Shown: positions 1-6,179, counted from the first letter of the stretch. The stretch: 6,292 nt of DNA from Clostridiaceae bacterium (GCA_012513545.1 JAAZCB010000865.1:1-6292), one strand, 5' to 3'. Made by a program: numbers and translations. The notes: generated from the sequence alone by a model not told the origin.

Positions 1-899
1 AAGATGGCACAATAGTGCACAAGGACAGTGTTCCTACATTACGTGAAAGGCCTTATCAGGAAATTATCAGGGATATGGCTTCGCTTGCCATAAAGGTAAT
101 AAAGGATGCCGGTGTCAGCTTTGACCAGGTAGCACATATAGGTGTCGGAAGTCCTGGTACACCTGACTGTGAAAATGGGGTTCTTGTTTATAACAATAAC
201 CTTAATTTCCGGAACGTTCCGATAAGGGAAGAACTTCAAAAGTATATTAACCTGCCGGTTTACCTTGATAATGATGCGAACTGTGCCGCTCTCGCAGAAG
301 GTGTAGCAGGTGCTGCCAAAGGGGTTAAACATTCAGTAACAATTACACTTGGAACCGGTATCGGAGGTGGAATTGTAATAGATGGAAAGATTTACAGCGG
401 ATTTAACTATGCGGGGGCTGAACTCGGTCATACAGTCATAGTCTGCGAGGGCGAACCATGTACCTGTGGAAGAAAAGGATGCTGGGAGTCATATGCTTCA
501 GCAACTGCCTTAATAAGACAAACAAAAAAGGCTGCTTTGGATAATCCCACGTCTATTATTAATAAGCTGGTTGAAGGAGATTTGGGAAAGATAGATGCAA
601 AAACAGCTTTTGATGCAGCAAGGCAGGGCGATGAAATCGGTGAAAAAGTTGTCAGGCAGTATATAAAGTATATAGCTGAGGGACTTATTAATGTCATAAA
701 CTCTTTTATGCCTGAGGTTCTTGTAATCGGAGGCGGTGTGTGCAAGGAAGGTGAGTACCTTCTTAAACCGCTCAGGGAGCTTGTACAAAAAGGTGCTTAC
801 AGCAGTGAGTATATACCCCGGACACAGATTAAAACTGCTCAGATGGGAAATGATGCCGGAATTATTGGTGCGGCGATGCTGGGCAAAGGAAATGGCTAG
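1..899 (+). CDS. ROK-family glucokinase, 5' end cut by window edge
   Basis: This is a cytoplasmic ATP-dependent sugar kinase of the ROK family, most likely a glucokinase making glucose 6-phosphate for glycolysis. The frame is open to the left edge: codons from nt 3 read DGTIVHKDSVPT, the usual ROK stretch just after the N-terminal phosphate-binding DxGGT motif. The GTG at nt 15 is therefore internal, and about 20 residues (with DxGGT) are outside the window. Counting the nt-3 codon as residue 1, there is DNDAN at 89-93 with catalytic Asp91, the glycine-rich LGTGIGGG at 116-123, ExGH at 140-143, and the ROK zinc site His143 with CTCGRKGC (Cys153, Cys155, Cys160). A second glycine motif, VIGGGV, lies near nt 723-740. 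The 298 visible residues fit a full-length protein of about 315-320. truA follows after 71 bp with no terminator seen. The family is certain, but glucose as substrate is inferred because ROK kinases also include fructo- and ManNAc kinases. Confidence 0.9.
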   Translation, partial: DGTIVHKDSVPTLRERPYQEIIRDMASLAIKVIKDAGVSFDQVAHIGVGSPGTPDCENGVLVYNNNLNFRNVPIREELQKYINLPVYLDNDANCAALAEGVAGAAKGVKHSVTITLGTGIGGGIVIDGKIYSGFNYAGAELGHTVIVCEGEPCTCGRKGCWESYASATALIRQTKKAALDNPTSIINKLVEGDLGKIDAKTAFDAARQGDEIGEKVVRQYIKYIAEGLINVINSFMPEVLVIGGGVCKEGEYLLKPLRELVQKGAYSSEYIPRTQIKTAQMGNDAGIIGAAMLGKGNG

Positions 900-970
900 A
901 TAAAACTGTTTACGCAAGGAATTTTACAATGAATTCTGCTAAAAGTATTGGATAATCAGGGATTTAAAAT

Positions 971-1705
971 ATGATTAATATTAAGCTTACAATAGAATAC
1001 GATGGTTCAAATTATCATGGATGGCAGAGTCAGACCAATGCTGTTTCTGTTCAGGAAACTATTGAGAAAGCGGTATTGGGGCTTACAGGAGAGAAAATTA
1101 CCTTGACAGGAGCCAGCAGAACCGATTTTGGGGTACATGCCTTTGGTCAGACTGCGAATTTTATAACCTCCTCGAGTATACCTCCCGACAGGTTTTCATA
1201 TGCTTTGAACAGGATGCTTCCTAATGATATTGTAATTAAAAGATCAGAAGAAGTCAGCCTTGACTTTCATTCAAGGTACTGGGCAAAAGGTAAAAAATAC
1301 AGGTATCTTGTCTATAATTCGAATTTTCCTTCTGCAATTTTGAGAAACAGGGCATTTCATGTATCACACAACCTATGTGTTGAAAGAATGAAAAAAGCTG
1401 CCGAATGCCTTACCGGCACTCATGACTTTTCTTCTTTTAAAGCATCAGGCAGCAGTGTTAAGACATCAGTAAGGACGATTACAGGAGTATCCTTTGATAA
1501 AAATGAAGATATAATTTCTTTTGAAATATCCGGGGATGGATTTTTATACAATATGGTAAGGATTATTGTTGGAACTCTTGTGGATGTTGGTATAGGAAGG
1601 ATAGAGCCGGGAAATATGGCGGAAATATTGAAGGAATGTGACAGGAGAAAAGCTGGTAGAACCGCTCCTGCGTGCGGTTTGTATCTTGTAGAGGTATATT
1701 ATTGA
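971..1705 (+). CDS. truA: tRNA pseudouridine(38-40) synthase TruA
   Basis: TruA isomerises uridines 38-40 in the anticodon stem-loop of many tRNAs to pseudouridine, in the cytoplasm and usually as a dimer. The 244-residue length is normal for the family. The N-terminal MINIKLTIEYDGSNYHGWQ is the standard TruA opening. The catalytic aspartate is Asp52 in SRTDFGVHA (residues 49-57); the common form is RTDAGVHA, so the Phe is a mild variation next to the catalytic residue. Further family motifs are KKYRYLVYN (108-116), HDFSSFKASG (151-160), GDGFLYNMVR (188-197) and GRTAPACGLYL (229-239). The ATG at 971 is preceded by a modest AGGG (958-961) about 9 nt upstream and starts exactly where the family does. 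It follows the sugar kinase by 71 bp with no obvious promoter or terminator between, so it may be co-transcribed. A hairpin at 1790-1817 is the likely end of the transcript. Confidence 0.96.
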   Translation: MINIKLTIEYDGSNYHGWQSQTNAVSVQETIEKAVLGLTGEKITLTGASRTDFGVHAFGQTANFITSSSIPPDRFSYALNRMLPNDIVIKRSEEVSLDFHSRYWAKGKKYRYLVYNSNFPSAILRNRAFHVSHNLCVERMKKAAECLTGTHDFSSFKASGSSVKTSVRTITGVSFDKNEDIISFEISGDGFLYNMVRIIVGTLVDVGIGRIEPGNMAEILKECDRRKAGRTAPACGLYLVEVYY

Positions 1706-1706
1706 A

Positions 1707-1781
1707 GTGTTAAATTTATCTATGTCTTCACAAGACGCTGACCTCTATAGGCCGACGATGAATGAAGATGAAATTAATTAG
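1707..1781 (+). other. Candidate small ORF (19-24 aa), coding status unclear
   Basis: One base after the truA stop, a GTG at 1707 (or an ATG at 1722) opens a short frame ending at the TAG at 1779-1781. It encodes 24 (or 19) residues ending MSSQDADLYRPTMNEDEIN, an acidic, hydrophilic peptide. I do not recognise it. The composition looks more protein-like than the AT-rich DNA further downstream. The only ribosome-binding candidate is AGAGG at 1690-1694 inside the truA end, 12 nt before the GTG. The same frame reads on past the TAG for 18 sense codons (LPWSGGVQSPPDFLSEAN) to a TGA at 1836-1838. It could be a real microprotein, a gene remnant, part of an intergenic repeat, or chance. Confidence 0.25.
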
Positions 1782-1789
1782 CTTCCCTG

Positions 1790-1822
1790 GTCAGGTGGAG
1801 TTCAGTCTCCGCCTGACTTTCT
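1790..1822 (+). terminator. Strong hairpin downstream of truA, probable terminator
   Basis: The arms 1790-1800 (GTCAGGTGGAG) and 1807-1817 (CTCCGCCTGAC) pair over 11 bp. The single non-Watson-Crick pair is T1796·G1811, which is an allowed U·G wobble in RNA, and the loop is the 6 nt TTCAGT. This is the most GC-rich structure in the gap and sits about 85 nt after the truA stop. The following tract is short (TTTCT), so as an intrinsic terminator it is suboptimal. It could instead be a stabilising 3' structure or part of an intergenic repeat unit running on into GAGCGAAGCGAA. Confidence 0.5.
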
Positions 1823-1923
1823 GAGCGAAGCGAATTGACTTGGTTATAATACTGTTTAGTACTTACGAGTAGTTATAAGATATCCGAATTGCCCATCTAT
1901 TCCATCGTTCCAAAAAAATGCTG

Positions 1924-1952
1924 TTGACATAAGTTAATTCAAATGCTAAAAT
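1924..1952 (+). promoter_or_regulatory. Sigma-A promoter P1 for carD
   Basis: A perfect -35 TTGACA lies at 1924-1929, followed by a 17-nt spacer and -10 TAAAAT at 1947-1952. TGC at 1944-1946 forms an extended -10. Transcription would begin near 1959, giving a leader of about 318 nt to the carD ATG. Confidence 0.8.
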
Positions 1953-1960
1953 AAAAATTT

Positions 1961-1989
1961 TTGACTTTAAAAAAGCTTTGTAGTATACT
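1961..1989 (+). promoter_or_regulatory. Sigma-A promoter P2 for carD
   Basis: The -35 TTGACT at 1961-1966 and -10 TATACT at 1984-1989 are separated by the optimal 17 nt. The -35 box begins about where transcripts from P1 would start, so the two promoters are tandem and closely packed. The predicted start near 1996 leaves an untranslated leader of about 280 nt. Confidence 0.8.
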
Positions 1990-2001
1990 TAAATTAAAGG
2001 C

Positions 2002-2089
2002 AAAACCGTTTTATAATTATGTAATTTTATTTGCATCTAATCTTTGAACTATACTTACAGCAATTACTTACAATAATTATGTCGGTTTT
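2002..2089 (+). other. Predicted structured element in the carD leader
   Basis: Three nested complementary pairs can stack into one long stem just after the predicted P2 start. AAAACCG (2002-2008) pairs with CGGTTTT (2083-2089), ATAATTAT (2013-2020) with ATAATTAT (2073-2080), and GTAATT (2021-2026) with AATTAC (2062-2067). This gives 21 possible base pairs interrupted by a 4/2 internal loop and a 5-nt bulge. Most pairs are A-T and such DNA folds easily by chance, so function is unproven. Confidence 0.4.
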
Positions 2090-2134
2090 ATTTAATTTTA
2101 GTCATTTAAATTAGCTTAATAACAGAAAACAAAT

Positions 2135-2172
2135 GATTTCAAAGATCATGAACCTGTTGAACTTTAGAAATC
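2135..2172 (+). other. Second hairpin in the carD leader
   Basis: GATTTC (2135-2140) pairs with GAAATC (2167-2172), and AAAG (2141-2144) with CTTT (2162-2165), with A2166 bulged and a 17-nt loop. It is weak to moderate in stability. A T-run (CTTTTT, 2181-2186) lies about 9 nt downstream rather than directly after the stem, so it is not a good terminator. Confidence 0.3.
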
Positions 2173-2264
2173 AATCTATTCTTTTTAATAAGAGATTTCG
2201 GTTATATATTTTGAAAGCTGATAAATAAAGATAAGTTTTTAATTTTTTTGCTGTTTTGTTTTAT

Positions 2265-2271
2265 GGAGGAG
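2265..2271 (+). promoter_or_regulatory. Ribosome binding site that fixes the carD start
   Basis: GGAGGAG is a near-perfect Shine-Dalgarno sequence whose GGAGG core ends 7 nt before the ATG at 2277. It rules out the in-frame upstream TTG at 2256, which lies before the ribosome binding site. Confidence 0.9.
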
Positions 2272-2276
2272 TGTAT

Positions 2277-2756
2277 ATGTATAACATAGGAGATAAAATT
2301 GTTTATCCCATGCATGGGGCAGGGATTATTGAGTCTATTGAGGAACAGGAAATACTTGGCAACAAGCAAAGCTATTACGTTGTGAAGATTCCGGTTGGTG
2401 ATATGAAGGTCTTAATTCCTACCAAAAACGTGGAGGGAATAGGAATCAGAGAAGTGATCAGTGAAGCTGATGCCGATAAGGTATTTTCAGTGCTTGGAGC
2501 AAAGAGTGGTCTTGCCAATAACAACTGGAATAAGCGCTACAGAGAGAATATGGTTAAGATTAAAAGCGGTAATATTTATGAGGTTGCTGATGTTGTAAGG
2601 TCTTTGATGCTTCGTGAAAGGGATAAGGGCCTTTCCACGGGAGAGAGAAAAATGCTGAACAGTGCAAAGCAAATCCTTATAAGTGAGCTTGTTCTTGCTA
2701 AGAATATGAATGCTCTTGAGGTGGAAGGAATAATAAACGAGTTTTTGATAACCTGA
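2277..2756 (+). CDS. carD: CarD/CdnL-type RNA polymerase-binding regulator
   Basis: This is a CarD_CdnL_TRCF family protein that binds the RNA polymerase beta subunit and stabilises open promoter complexes, mainly at growth-related genes. It is 159 residues from the ATG chosen by its ribosome binding site, matching the usual 155-165. Residues 1 to about 65 (MYNIGDKIVYPMHGAGII onward) are the Tudor-like polymerase-interaction domain with the typical VYPxHGxG start. The rest is the helical DNA-binding domain. It has the conserved Trp84 in NNNWNKRYREN, equivalent to the tryptophan that wedges into the minor groove at the upstream edge of the -10 element in mycobacterial and Thermus CarD. SGNIYEVADVVRSL and RDKGLSTGERKML are hallmark stretches of this domain. 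There is no TRCF helicase part. The gene is monocistronic, with two strong promoters upstream and a strong terminator downstream. The symbol carD (also cdnL) is by family; the regulon here is unknown. Confidence 0.93.
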   Translation: MYNIGDKIVYPMHGAGIIESIEEQEILGNKQSYYVVKIPVGDMKVLIPTKNVEGIGIREVISEADADKVFSVLGAKSGLANNNWNKRYRENMVKIKSGNIYEVADVVRSLMLRERDKGLSTGERKMLNSAKQILISELVLAKNMNALEVEGIINEFLIT

Positions 2757-2874
2757 TAGTGAATATTGGAGATAATGAACTGTGAGGATAAGCTTAAGGG
2801 ACGATTTTTTTGTCAGTGTATGGCTCATTAGTTGTCTTATGCAAAGTTCAATCTCTTAAAGTATTTTAAAGTTT

Positions 2875-2902
2875 AAGCTGCATTCTGAATGCGGTTTTTT
2901 TA
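2875..2902 (+). terminator. Intrinsic terminator after carD
   Basis: AAGCTGCATT (2875-2884) pairs with AATGCGGTTT (2888-2897) over 10 bp, including two G·U wobbles, around a 3-nt CTG loop. A 7-T run at 2895-2901 overlaps the outer stem and continues as ATT. The position, about 120 nt after the carD stop, and the orientation fit termination of the carD transcript before ispD. Confidence 0.85.
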
Positions 2903-2932
2903 TTGGAATTCAGTAATTATTAAATATATAAG

Positions 2933-2960
2933 TTTGGTCTATAGCGGAACGGTTTAAAAT
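2933..2960 (+). promoter_or_regulatory. Possible promoter for the ispD-natA-natB operon
   Basis: A -10-like TAAAAT at 2955-2960 is preceded at 16 nt by a poor -35 (TTTGGT, 2933-2938). Because the carD terminator lies just upstream, ispD needs its own promoter somewhere in 2903-3022. This is the best match I see, but it is weak. Confidence 0.3.
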
Positions 2961-3022
2961 AGAATTTAAGAAATACATAGAATACAGGCATTTTTCTAAA
3001 CTTAAGGATTGGGGTTGTTTTA

Positions 3023-3739
3023 TTGAAGAGTCATAAGGATATATTTATCAGTGCAATTGTTGTAGCGGGCGGCAAAGGAACCCGGATGAACATGGAAAAA
3101 AGCAAACAGTACATTGAAATATGCGGAGTTCCTGTACTTGCAAGGACACTTAAGACTTTTGAAGATTGCAGTTATATTGATGAGATAATTATAGTAGTTA
3201 ACAGCGATGATATGTTTTATTGTAAACAAAATATTGTAGATGAGTATGCAATCAGCAAGGTCAAGGTTTTGGCTGCAGGTGGGGCGCAAAGACAAAATTC
3301 GGTTTACAACGGCCTTTGCGAGGTATGTAATAATGCTGATATTGTTATAATACATGATGGTGCCAGACCATTTGTAAAAGAACAAACAATCATTGATTGT
3401 ATCGAAGCAGCTGTTGAATATGGAGTATCAACAGCTGCTGTTCCGGTTAAGGACACTATAAAATCAGCTGATGAGGATGGTTTTGTTGATAAAACGCTTG
3501 AAAGAAGTGTTTTGTGGGCGATACAAACGCCCCAGGCATTTGAGTATGATATTATTAAAAAAGCCCATGATAAGGCTATAATCGAAGGATTTACAGGTAC
3601 GGATGATACTGTTCTCTCTGAAAGACTGGGGGTGCGCACCAGGCTTGTAATGGGAAGCTATGAAAATATAAAAATAACTACAAGGGAAGACTTGTTGTTC
3701 GGAGAAGCTATAATAAACAAAGAAGAAAATGAGGAGTAG
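3023..3739 (+). CDS. ispD: 2-C-methyl-D-erythritol 4-phosphate cytidylyltransferase IspD
   Basis: IspD joins CTP and 2-C-methyl-D-erythritol 4-phosphate to give CDP-ME and pyrophosphate, the third step of the MEP isoprenoid pathway in the cytoplasm. The 238-residue length is standard. The nucleotide-binding loop VAGGKGTRM is at 14-22 (Arg21 matches the catalytic Arg20 of E. coli), with Lys28 in the EKSKQY segment matching catalytic Lys27. Other motifs are GGxxRxxSV (86-94), HDGARPFV (111-118), PVKDTIK (141-147), RSVLWAIQTPQAF (161-173), TDD (193-195) and GSYENIKITTREDL (211-224, Lys217). The start is the TTG at 3023: it is the only reasonable codon before the nucleotide loop, with GGGG (3011-3014) 8 nt upstream and AAGGA a little further off. 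A TTG start and poor ribosome site suggest modest translation. It is first in an operon with natAB, whereas its usual partner ispF lies on the opposite strand beyond them. Confidence 0.95.
   Translation: MKSHKDIFISAIVVAGGKGTRMNMEKSKQYIEICGVPVLARTLKTFEDCSYIDEIIIVVNSDDMFYCKQNIVDEYAISKVKVLAAGGAQRQNSVYNGLCEVCNNADIVIIHDGARPFVKEQTIIDCIEAAVEYGVSTAAVPVKDTIKSADEDGFVDKTLERSVLWAIQTPQAFEYDIIKKAHDKAIIEGFTGTDDTVLSERLGVRTRLVMGSYENIKITTREDLLFGEAIINKEENEE
3731..3736 (+). promoter_or_regulatory. natA ribosome binding site inside the ispD end
   Basis: GAGGAG is formed by the last two Glu codons of ispD, directly before its TAG, and lies 10 nt before the ATG at 3747. It supports 3747 rather than the in-frame ATG at 3729, which has no comparable site, and implies that ribosomes finishing ispD feed natA. 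Confidence 0.7.
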
Positions 3740-3746
3740 TTCTTAT

Positions 3747-4478
3747 ATGATAAAACTTGAGAATCTGACTAAATGCTTTAATGAAGTAACTGCTGTCAAC
3801 AGTATAAGTTTTGAGATAAAAAAGGGCGAAATATTTGGTCTTCTAGGAGAGAATGGTGCTGGAAAAACCACAACGTTAAGGATGCTTGCTACAATGCTGA
3901 AGCCAACATCCGGGTCTGTTACCATGACGGGGTATGATGCCATAGCCCAGCCTGAAAAGGTCAGAACCCATATTGGAATTCTCTTTGGAGGAGACAGCGG
4001 TCTCTATGACAGGCTGACCTGTGAGGAAAACATAGCTTATTTCGGAGAATTGAACGATATGGATTCAAAAAGTATAAAAGATAGAATCGGAATCCTCTCT
4101 AAGGCTTTTGGAATGGAGGAATACTTAAAAAGGAGAGCTGGCAAGCTTTCGAAGGGTATGAAGCAGAAGGTTGCCTTTGCAAGATCAATTATACATGATC
4201 CCGATATAATGCTTTTTGATGAACCTACATCAGGCCTTGATGTTAGCGCGATAAGGGATGTACATGAATTTATAATAAGCTGTAAAAAGGAAGGCAAAAC
4301 CATAATTTTTTCGAGCCATACAATGAGTGAGGTGGAAAAACTCTGCGACCGTATCGGAATTATTCACAGGGGGAGACTTATAGACACTGGAACAATTGAC
4401 GAGTTTAAGGCTAAATATAATAGCCAGAGCCTTGAGGATATTTTTATTGAATTGGTGGGTGATAAGAATGAATTTTAA
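3747..4478 (+). CDS. natA: NatA-type ABC exporter ATP-binding subunit
   Basis: This is a cytoplasmic ATPase of an ABC-2 exporter of the NatA subgroup, paired with the next gene. NatAB of Bacillus exports sodium; the substrate here is inferred only from family. From the ATG at 3747 the protein is 243 residues and begins MIKLENLTKCF as is usual. The Walker A is GENGAGKT (34-41), and GILFGGDSGLYDRLT (77-91) covers the Q-loop region, with glycines where many ABC proteins have Gln. The signature is the LSKGM variant (134-138) and the Walker B is IMLFDEP (154-160). The D-loop is SGLD (162-165) and the switch His is His191 in SSHTMSEVE. The C-terminal SLEDIFIEL is typical of the group. The ORF could extend to an ATG at 3729, overlapping ispD by 11 bases, but the ribosome site favours 3747. 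Its 3' end overlaps natB by 11 nt, indicating coupling. Confidence 0.92.
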   Translation: MIKLENLTKCFNEVTAVNSISFEIKKGEIFGLLGENGAGKTTTLRMLATMLKPTSGSVTMTGYDAIAQPEKVRTHIGILFGGDSGLYDRLTCEENIAYFGELNDMDSKSIKDRIGILSKAFGMEEYLKRRAGKLSKGMKQKVAFARSIIHDPDIMLFDEPTSGLDVSAIRDVHEFIISCKKEGKTIIFSSHTMSEVEKLCDRIGIIHRGRLIDTGTIDEFKAKYNSQSLEDIFIELVGDKNEF

Positions 4479-5682
4479 GCATATATGGATTGTTTTTAAA
4501 AAAGAAGTAAAAGATATGATCCGTGACAGGAAGACCATAATGACAAGTATTTTGGTTCCCATGATACTGATACCCCTTTTGAACACGCTGGTTGGCGGTA
4601 GTGTTGAGAATCTTCAGAAGGATATAAATGAAAATGTAACTATAGCCCTTGCGGAAGGGTCAAACACAAGTGATATAAGGGAGATAGTCAAAGATCAAAT
4701 AATTAAAGATTATCCCAATATAAGCCTTGTGGATACTGCTAATCCGATAAGAGCCCTAAATGACTCTGAAGTCAGGGTTGTACTGGATTTTGAAAAAAAT
4801 TATTCCGATAAATATATAGAAGGAAAACCTTTTGCAATTGAACTCATTTATGACAAATCCCAGGCAAAGTCGGAAGGCAGTTTATATATTATAATAGATG
4901 CGATACAGGAATTTAATAAAAAAATAGTTCATACAAGGCTGGAAGCTCTGGGAGTTAACCCTGAAATACTTGAACCTGTAGTAATTAAGGAAAAGAGTAT
5001 TGCCAGTGAAGAGAAGGCAAACGGGAGCATGATTGCAATGTTTCTTCCGCTGATAATAGTAATTCTAATGTCATCAGGCGGGATTGCAGCGGCTACCGAC
5101 CTTGTTGCAGGAGAAAAGGAAAGGAACACCTTAGAGCCGCTGCTTACGACAAAGCCTGGCAGATCTTCACTGTTAATAGGAAAATACCTTACTGTGACTT
5201 TGTTTTCCTTTATTACTGTTATTGCGACCATGTCCGGGATTATAGTGGGGTATTTAATGAATCCGGCCTCTTTATCAATGGGTACCGGAAGCGAGCTTTC
5301 AGGGTTCAGTATTCCGCCGGCGGCACTTCTGCTTGTAATAATCATATCAATAACCTTGGGTATGACTTTTTCAGGTATCCAGATAGCTCTGAGCACTTAT
5401 GCAAAATCTTTTAAGGAGGCCCAGACCTATCTTTCCTTTTTGATGATAGCAGTGATGATACCCGGATATGCTACAATGTTTATGCAGCCGAACGAAATTA
5501 ATCCTTACATGTTTTTGATACCTGTTTTAAATACCATATCTGCGTACAAACTGGTACTGGGATATAATTACAATTATGTATATCTTGCTATGGCGCTCGT
5601 TTCATCGCTTATATATGTTATTGCAACTTTAGGCATAGCGGTGGCACTTTTTAGAAAAGAAAAGATCCTATTTAGGACCTGA
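4468..5682 (+). CDS. natB: NatB-type ABC-2 exporter membrane subunit
   Basis: This is the integral membrane partner of the preceding ATPase, with ABC-2/NatB topology. The 404 residues start at the ATG at 4468, 8 nt after a GGTGGG site and 11 nt inside natA; an in-frame upstream TTG at 4396 would add 24 residues lying over natA and is not credible. One membrane segment is at about 24-43. Then comes a large hydrophilic, probably extracytoplasmic, domain (about 45-187), and then about five segments near 188-208, 240-262, 284-308, 321-340 and 376-396. The cytoplasmic loop GEKERNTLEPLLTTKPGR (215-232) is the family hallmark, the coupling region thought to contact NatA. Sodium export is possible, but ABC-2 proteins of this shape also export peptides or drugs. 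It is the last gene of the operon; its stop is only 17 bp from the end of the convergent ispF, with no clear terminator. Confidence 0.9.
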   Translation: MNFKHIWIVFKKEVKDMIRDRKTIMTSILVPMILIPLLNTLVGGSVENLQKDINENVTIALAEGSNTSDIREIVKDQIIKDYPNISLVDTANPIRALNDSEVRVVLDFEKNYSDKYIEGKPFAIELIYDKSQAKSEGSLYIIIDAIQEFNKKIVHTRLEALGVNPEILEPVVIKEKSIASEEKANGSMIAMFLPLIIVILMSSGGIAAATDLVAGEKERNTLEPLLTTKPGRSSLLIGKYLTVTLFSFITVIATMSGIIVGYLMNPASLSMGTGSELSGFSIPPAALLLVIIISITLGMTFSGIQIALSTYAKSFKEAQTYLSFLMIAVMIPGYATMFMQPNEINPYMFLIPVLNTISAYKLVLGYNYNYVYLAMALVSSLIYVIATLGIAVALFRKEKILFRT

Positions 5683-5699
5683 TGTAAATAATTGATTTG

Positions 5700-6179
5700 T
5701 TATTCTGCAGTAATGCAGCTAAAGACCTGTATGCCCTTACCTTGTCCAAACTGGGTGAGGCCTTCACCTGTTGTTGCAGTAATCCCTACACAAGTCTCAG
5801 GAATATTGAGAAGTTTTGATATACTTGTTCTCATAAGAGGGATTTTTGGAGTTATTTTCGGGATGAGGCACTCTATTGATATGGATAAATGCACAATTTT
5901 TTTGTCGCCGAGGTATTTGAGTGCCTCTAACAGGTAAACACTGCTGTCCTTAATGCCCTTTTCAAGGCACATTTCATCGGCTATTTTACCCAGTATATTG
6001 ACGCAGGTTACTCCGGAAACTGCATTTGTTATCGAATGCAGCACAACATCTGCGTCGCTGTTGCCAGACAAAGCGGGGCCATCTTCGAATACAACTCCTC
6101 CAAGGACAAGCTTCTTATTCTTGTCCTCAAAGTCAAATCTGTGACTGTCCTGACCAATGCCAACCTTCAAATTAATCAT
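5700..6179 (-). CDS. ispF: 2-C-methyl-D-erythritol 2,4-cyclodiphosphate synthase IspF, divergent type
   Basis: IspF cyclises CDP-ME 2-phosphate to MEcPP with release of CMP, the fifth MEP-pathway step. The enzyme is normally a trimer using zinc plus a second divalent metal. The 159 residues match the family length. The metal ligands are present: Asp11 and His13 in VGIGQDSHRF, and His48 in SDADVVLH. The substrate end is ITATTGEGL (133-141), retaining Thr136, Thr137 and Glu139. It departs from the common form in several places. The usual GHSD is GNSD (Asn40 for the active-site His), the usual ALGDIG loop is NILGKIADE (61-69), and ATTTEKLGFTGRGEG is ATTGEGLTQFGQGKG. From memory, this set of features is shared with chlamydial IspF, so it is a subclass rather than decay. 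The ATG at 6179 abuts its ribosome site; a TTG at 6170 is an attractive alternative (156 residues). It is convergent with natB and separated from ispD. Confidence 0.9.
   Translation of the reverse strand: MINLKVGIGQDSHRFDFEDKNKKLVLGGVVFEDGPALSGNSDADVVLHSITNAVSGVTCVNILGKIADEMCLEKGIKDSSVYLLEALKYLGDKKIVHLSISIECLIPKITPKIPLMRTSISKLLNIPETCVGITATTGEGLTQFGQGKGIQVFSCITAE

Larger units (their letters stand above)
1706..2276. other. Long intergenic region between truA and carD
   Basis: About 570 bp separate the truA stop from the carD start. The left part (to about 1840) has mixed composition and carries the small ORF and hairpin listed separately. From about 1840 on it is strongly AT-rich, with stop codons in all frames and no convincing gene. 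It contains two tandem sigma-A-type promoters (1924-1952 and 1961-1989) and a leader of about 280 nt with predicted secondary structure. No tRNA, riboswitch consensus or known ncRNA was recognised. Confidence 0.7.

Noticed and set aside
15..17. GTG as the start codon of the ROK kinase
   Set aside because: The frame is open upstream and encodes DGTI, part of the normal ROK N-terminus, and the essential DxGGT motif would be missing. The gene simply continues beyond the window.
1790..1817. Hairpin with a TTCAGT loop as a tRNA T-arm or attachment-site remnant
   Set aside because: There is no acceptor stem, no other tRNA arms and no nearby integrase; the resemblance is limited to the loop.
1845..1850. 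TATAAT as a third promoter upstream of carD
   Set aside because: The only good -35-like hexamer (TTGACT, 1835-1840) is 4 nt away, and the sequence at the correct distance (TGAGCG) is a poor match.
2775..2831. 18-codon ORF after carD (MNCEDKLKGRFFCQCMAH)
   Set aside because: The GGAG is only 3 nt from the ATG, the peptide is not recognisable, and it lies inside the carD 3' untranslated region.
3791..3823. Apparent unusual N-terminal extension of natA from the ATG at 3729
   Set aside because: The extension has no ribosome site of its own. The ATG at 3747 has GAGGAG upstream and gives the usual family start.
3975..4019. Loss of the Q-loop glutamine in NatA (GILFGGDSGLYDRLT) as a sign of an inactive ATPase
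   Set aside because: As I recall, NatA-subgroup ATPases commonly carry this glycine-rich form, and Walker A, Walker B, D-loop and switch His are all intact.
4929..5396. Long minus-strand open frame across natB, and other antisense frames over ROK, carD, ispD and natA
   Set aside because: They lie opposite well-supported genes, have no family features or ribosome sites, and are explained as shadows of the coding strand.
5705..5718. Palindrome CTGCA-GTAA-TGCAG as a bidirectional terminator between natB and ispF
   Set aside because: The stem is only 5 bp, lies within the last codons of ispF, and has no T-run on either strand.
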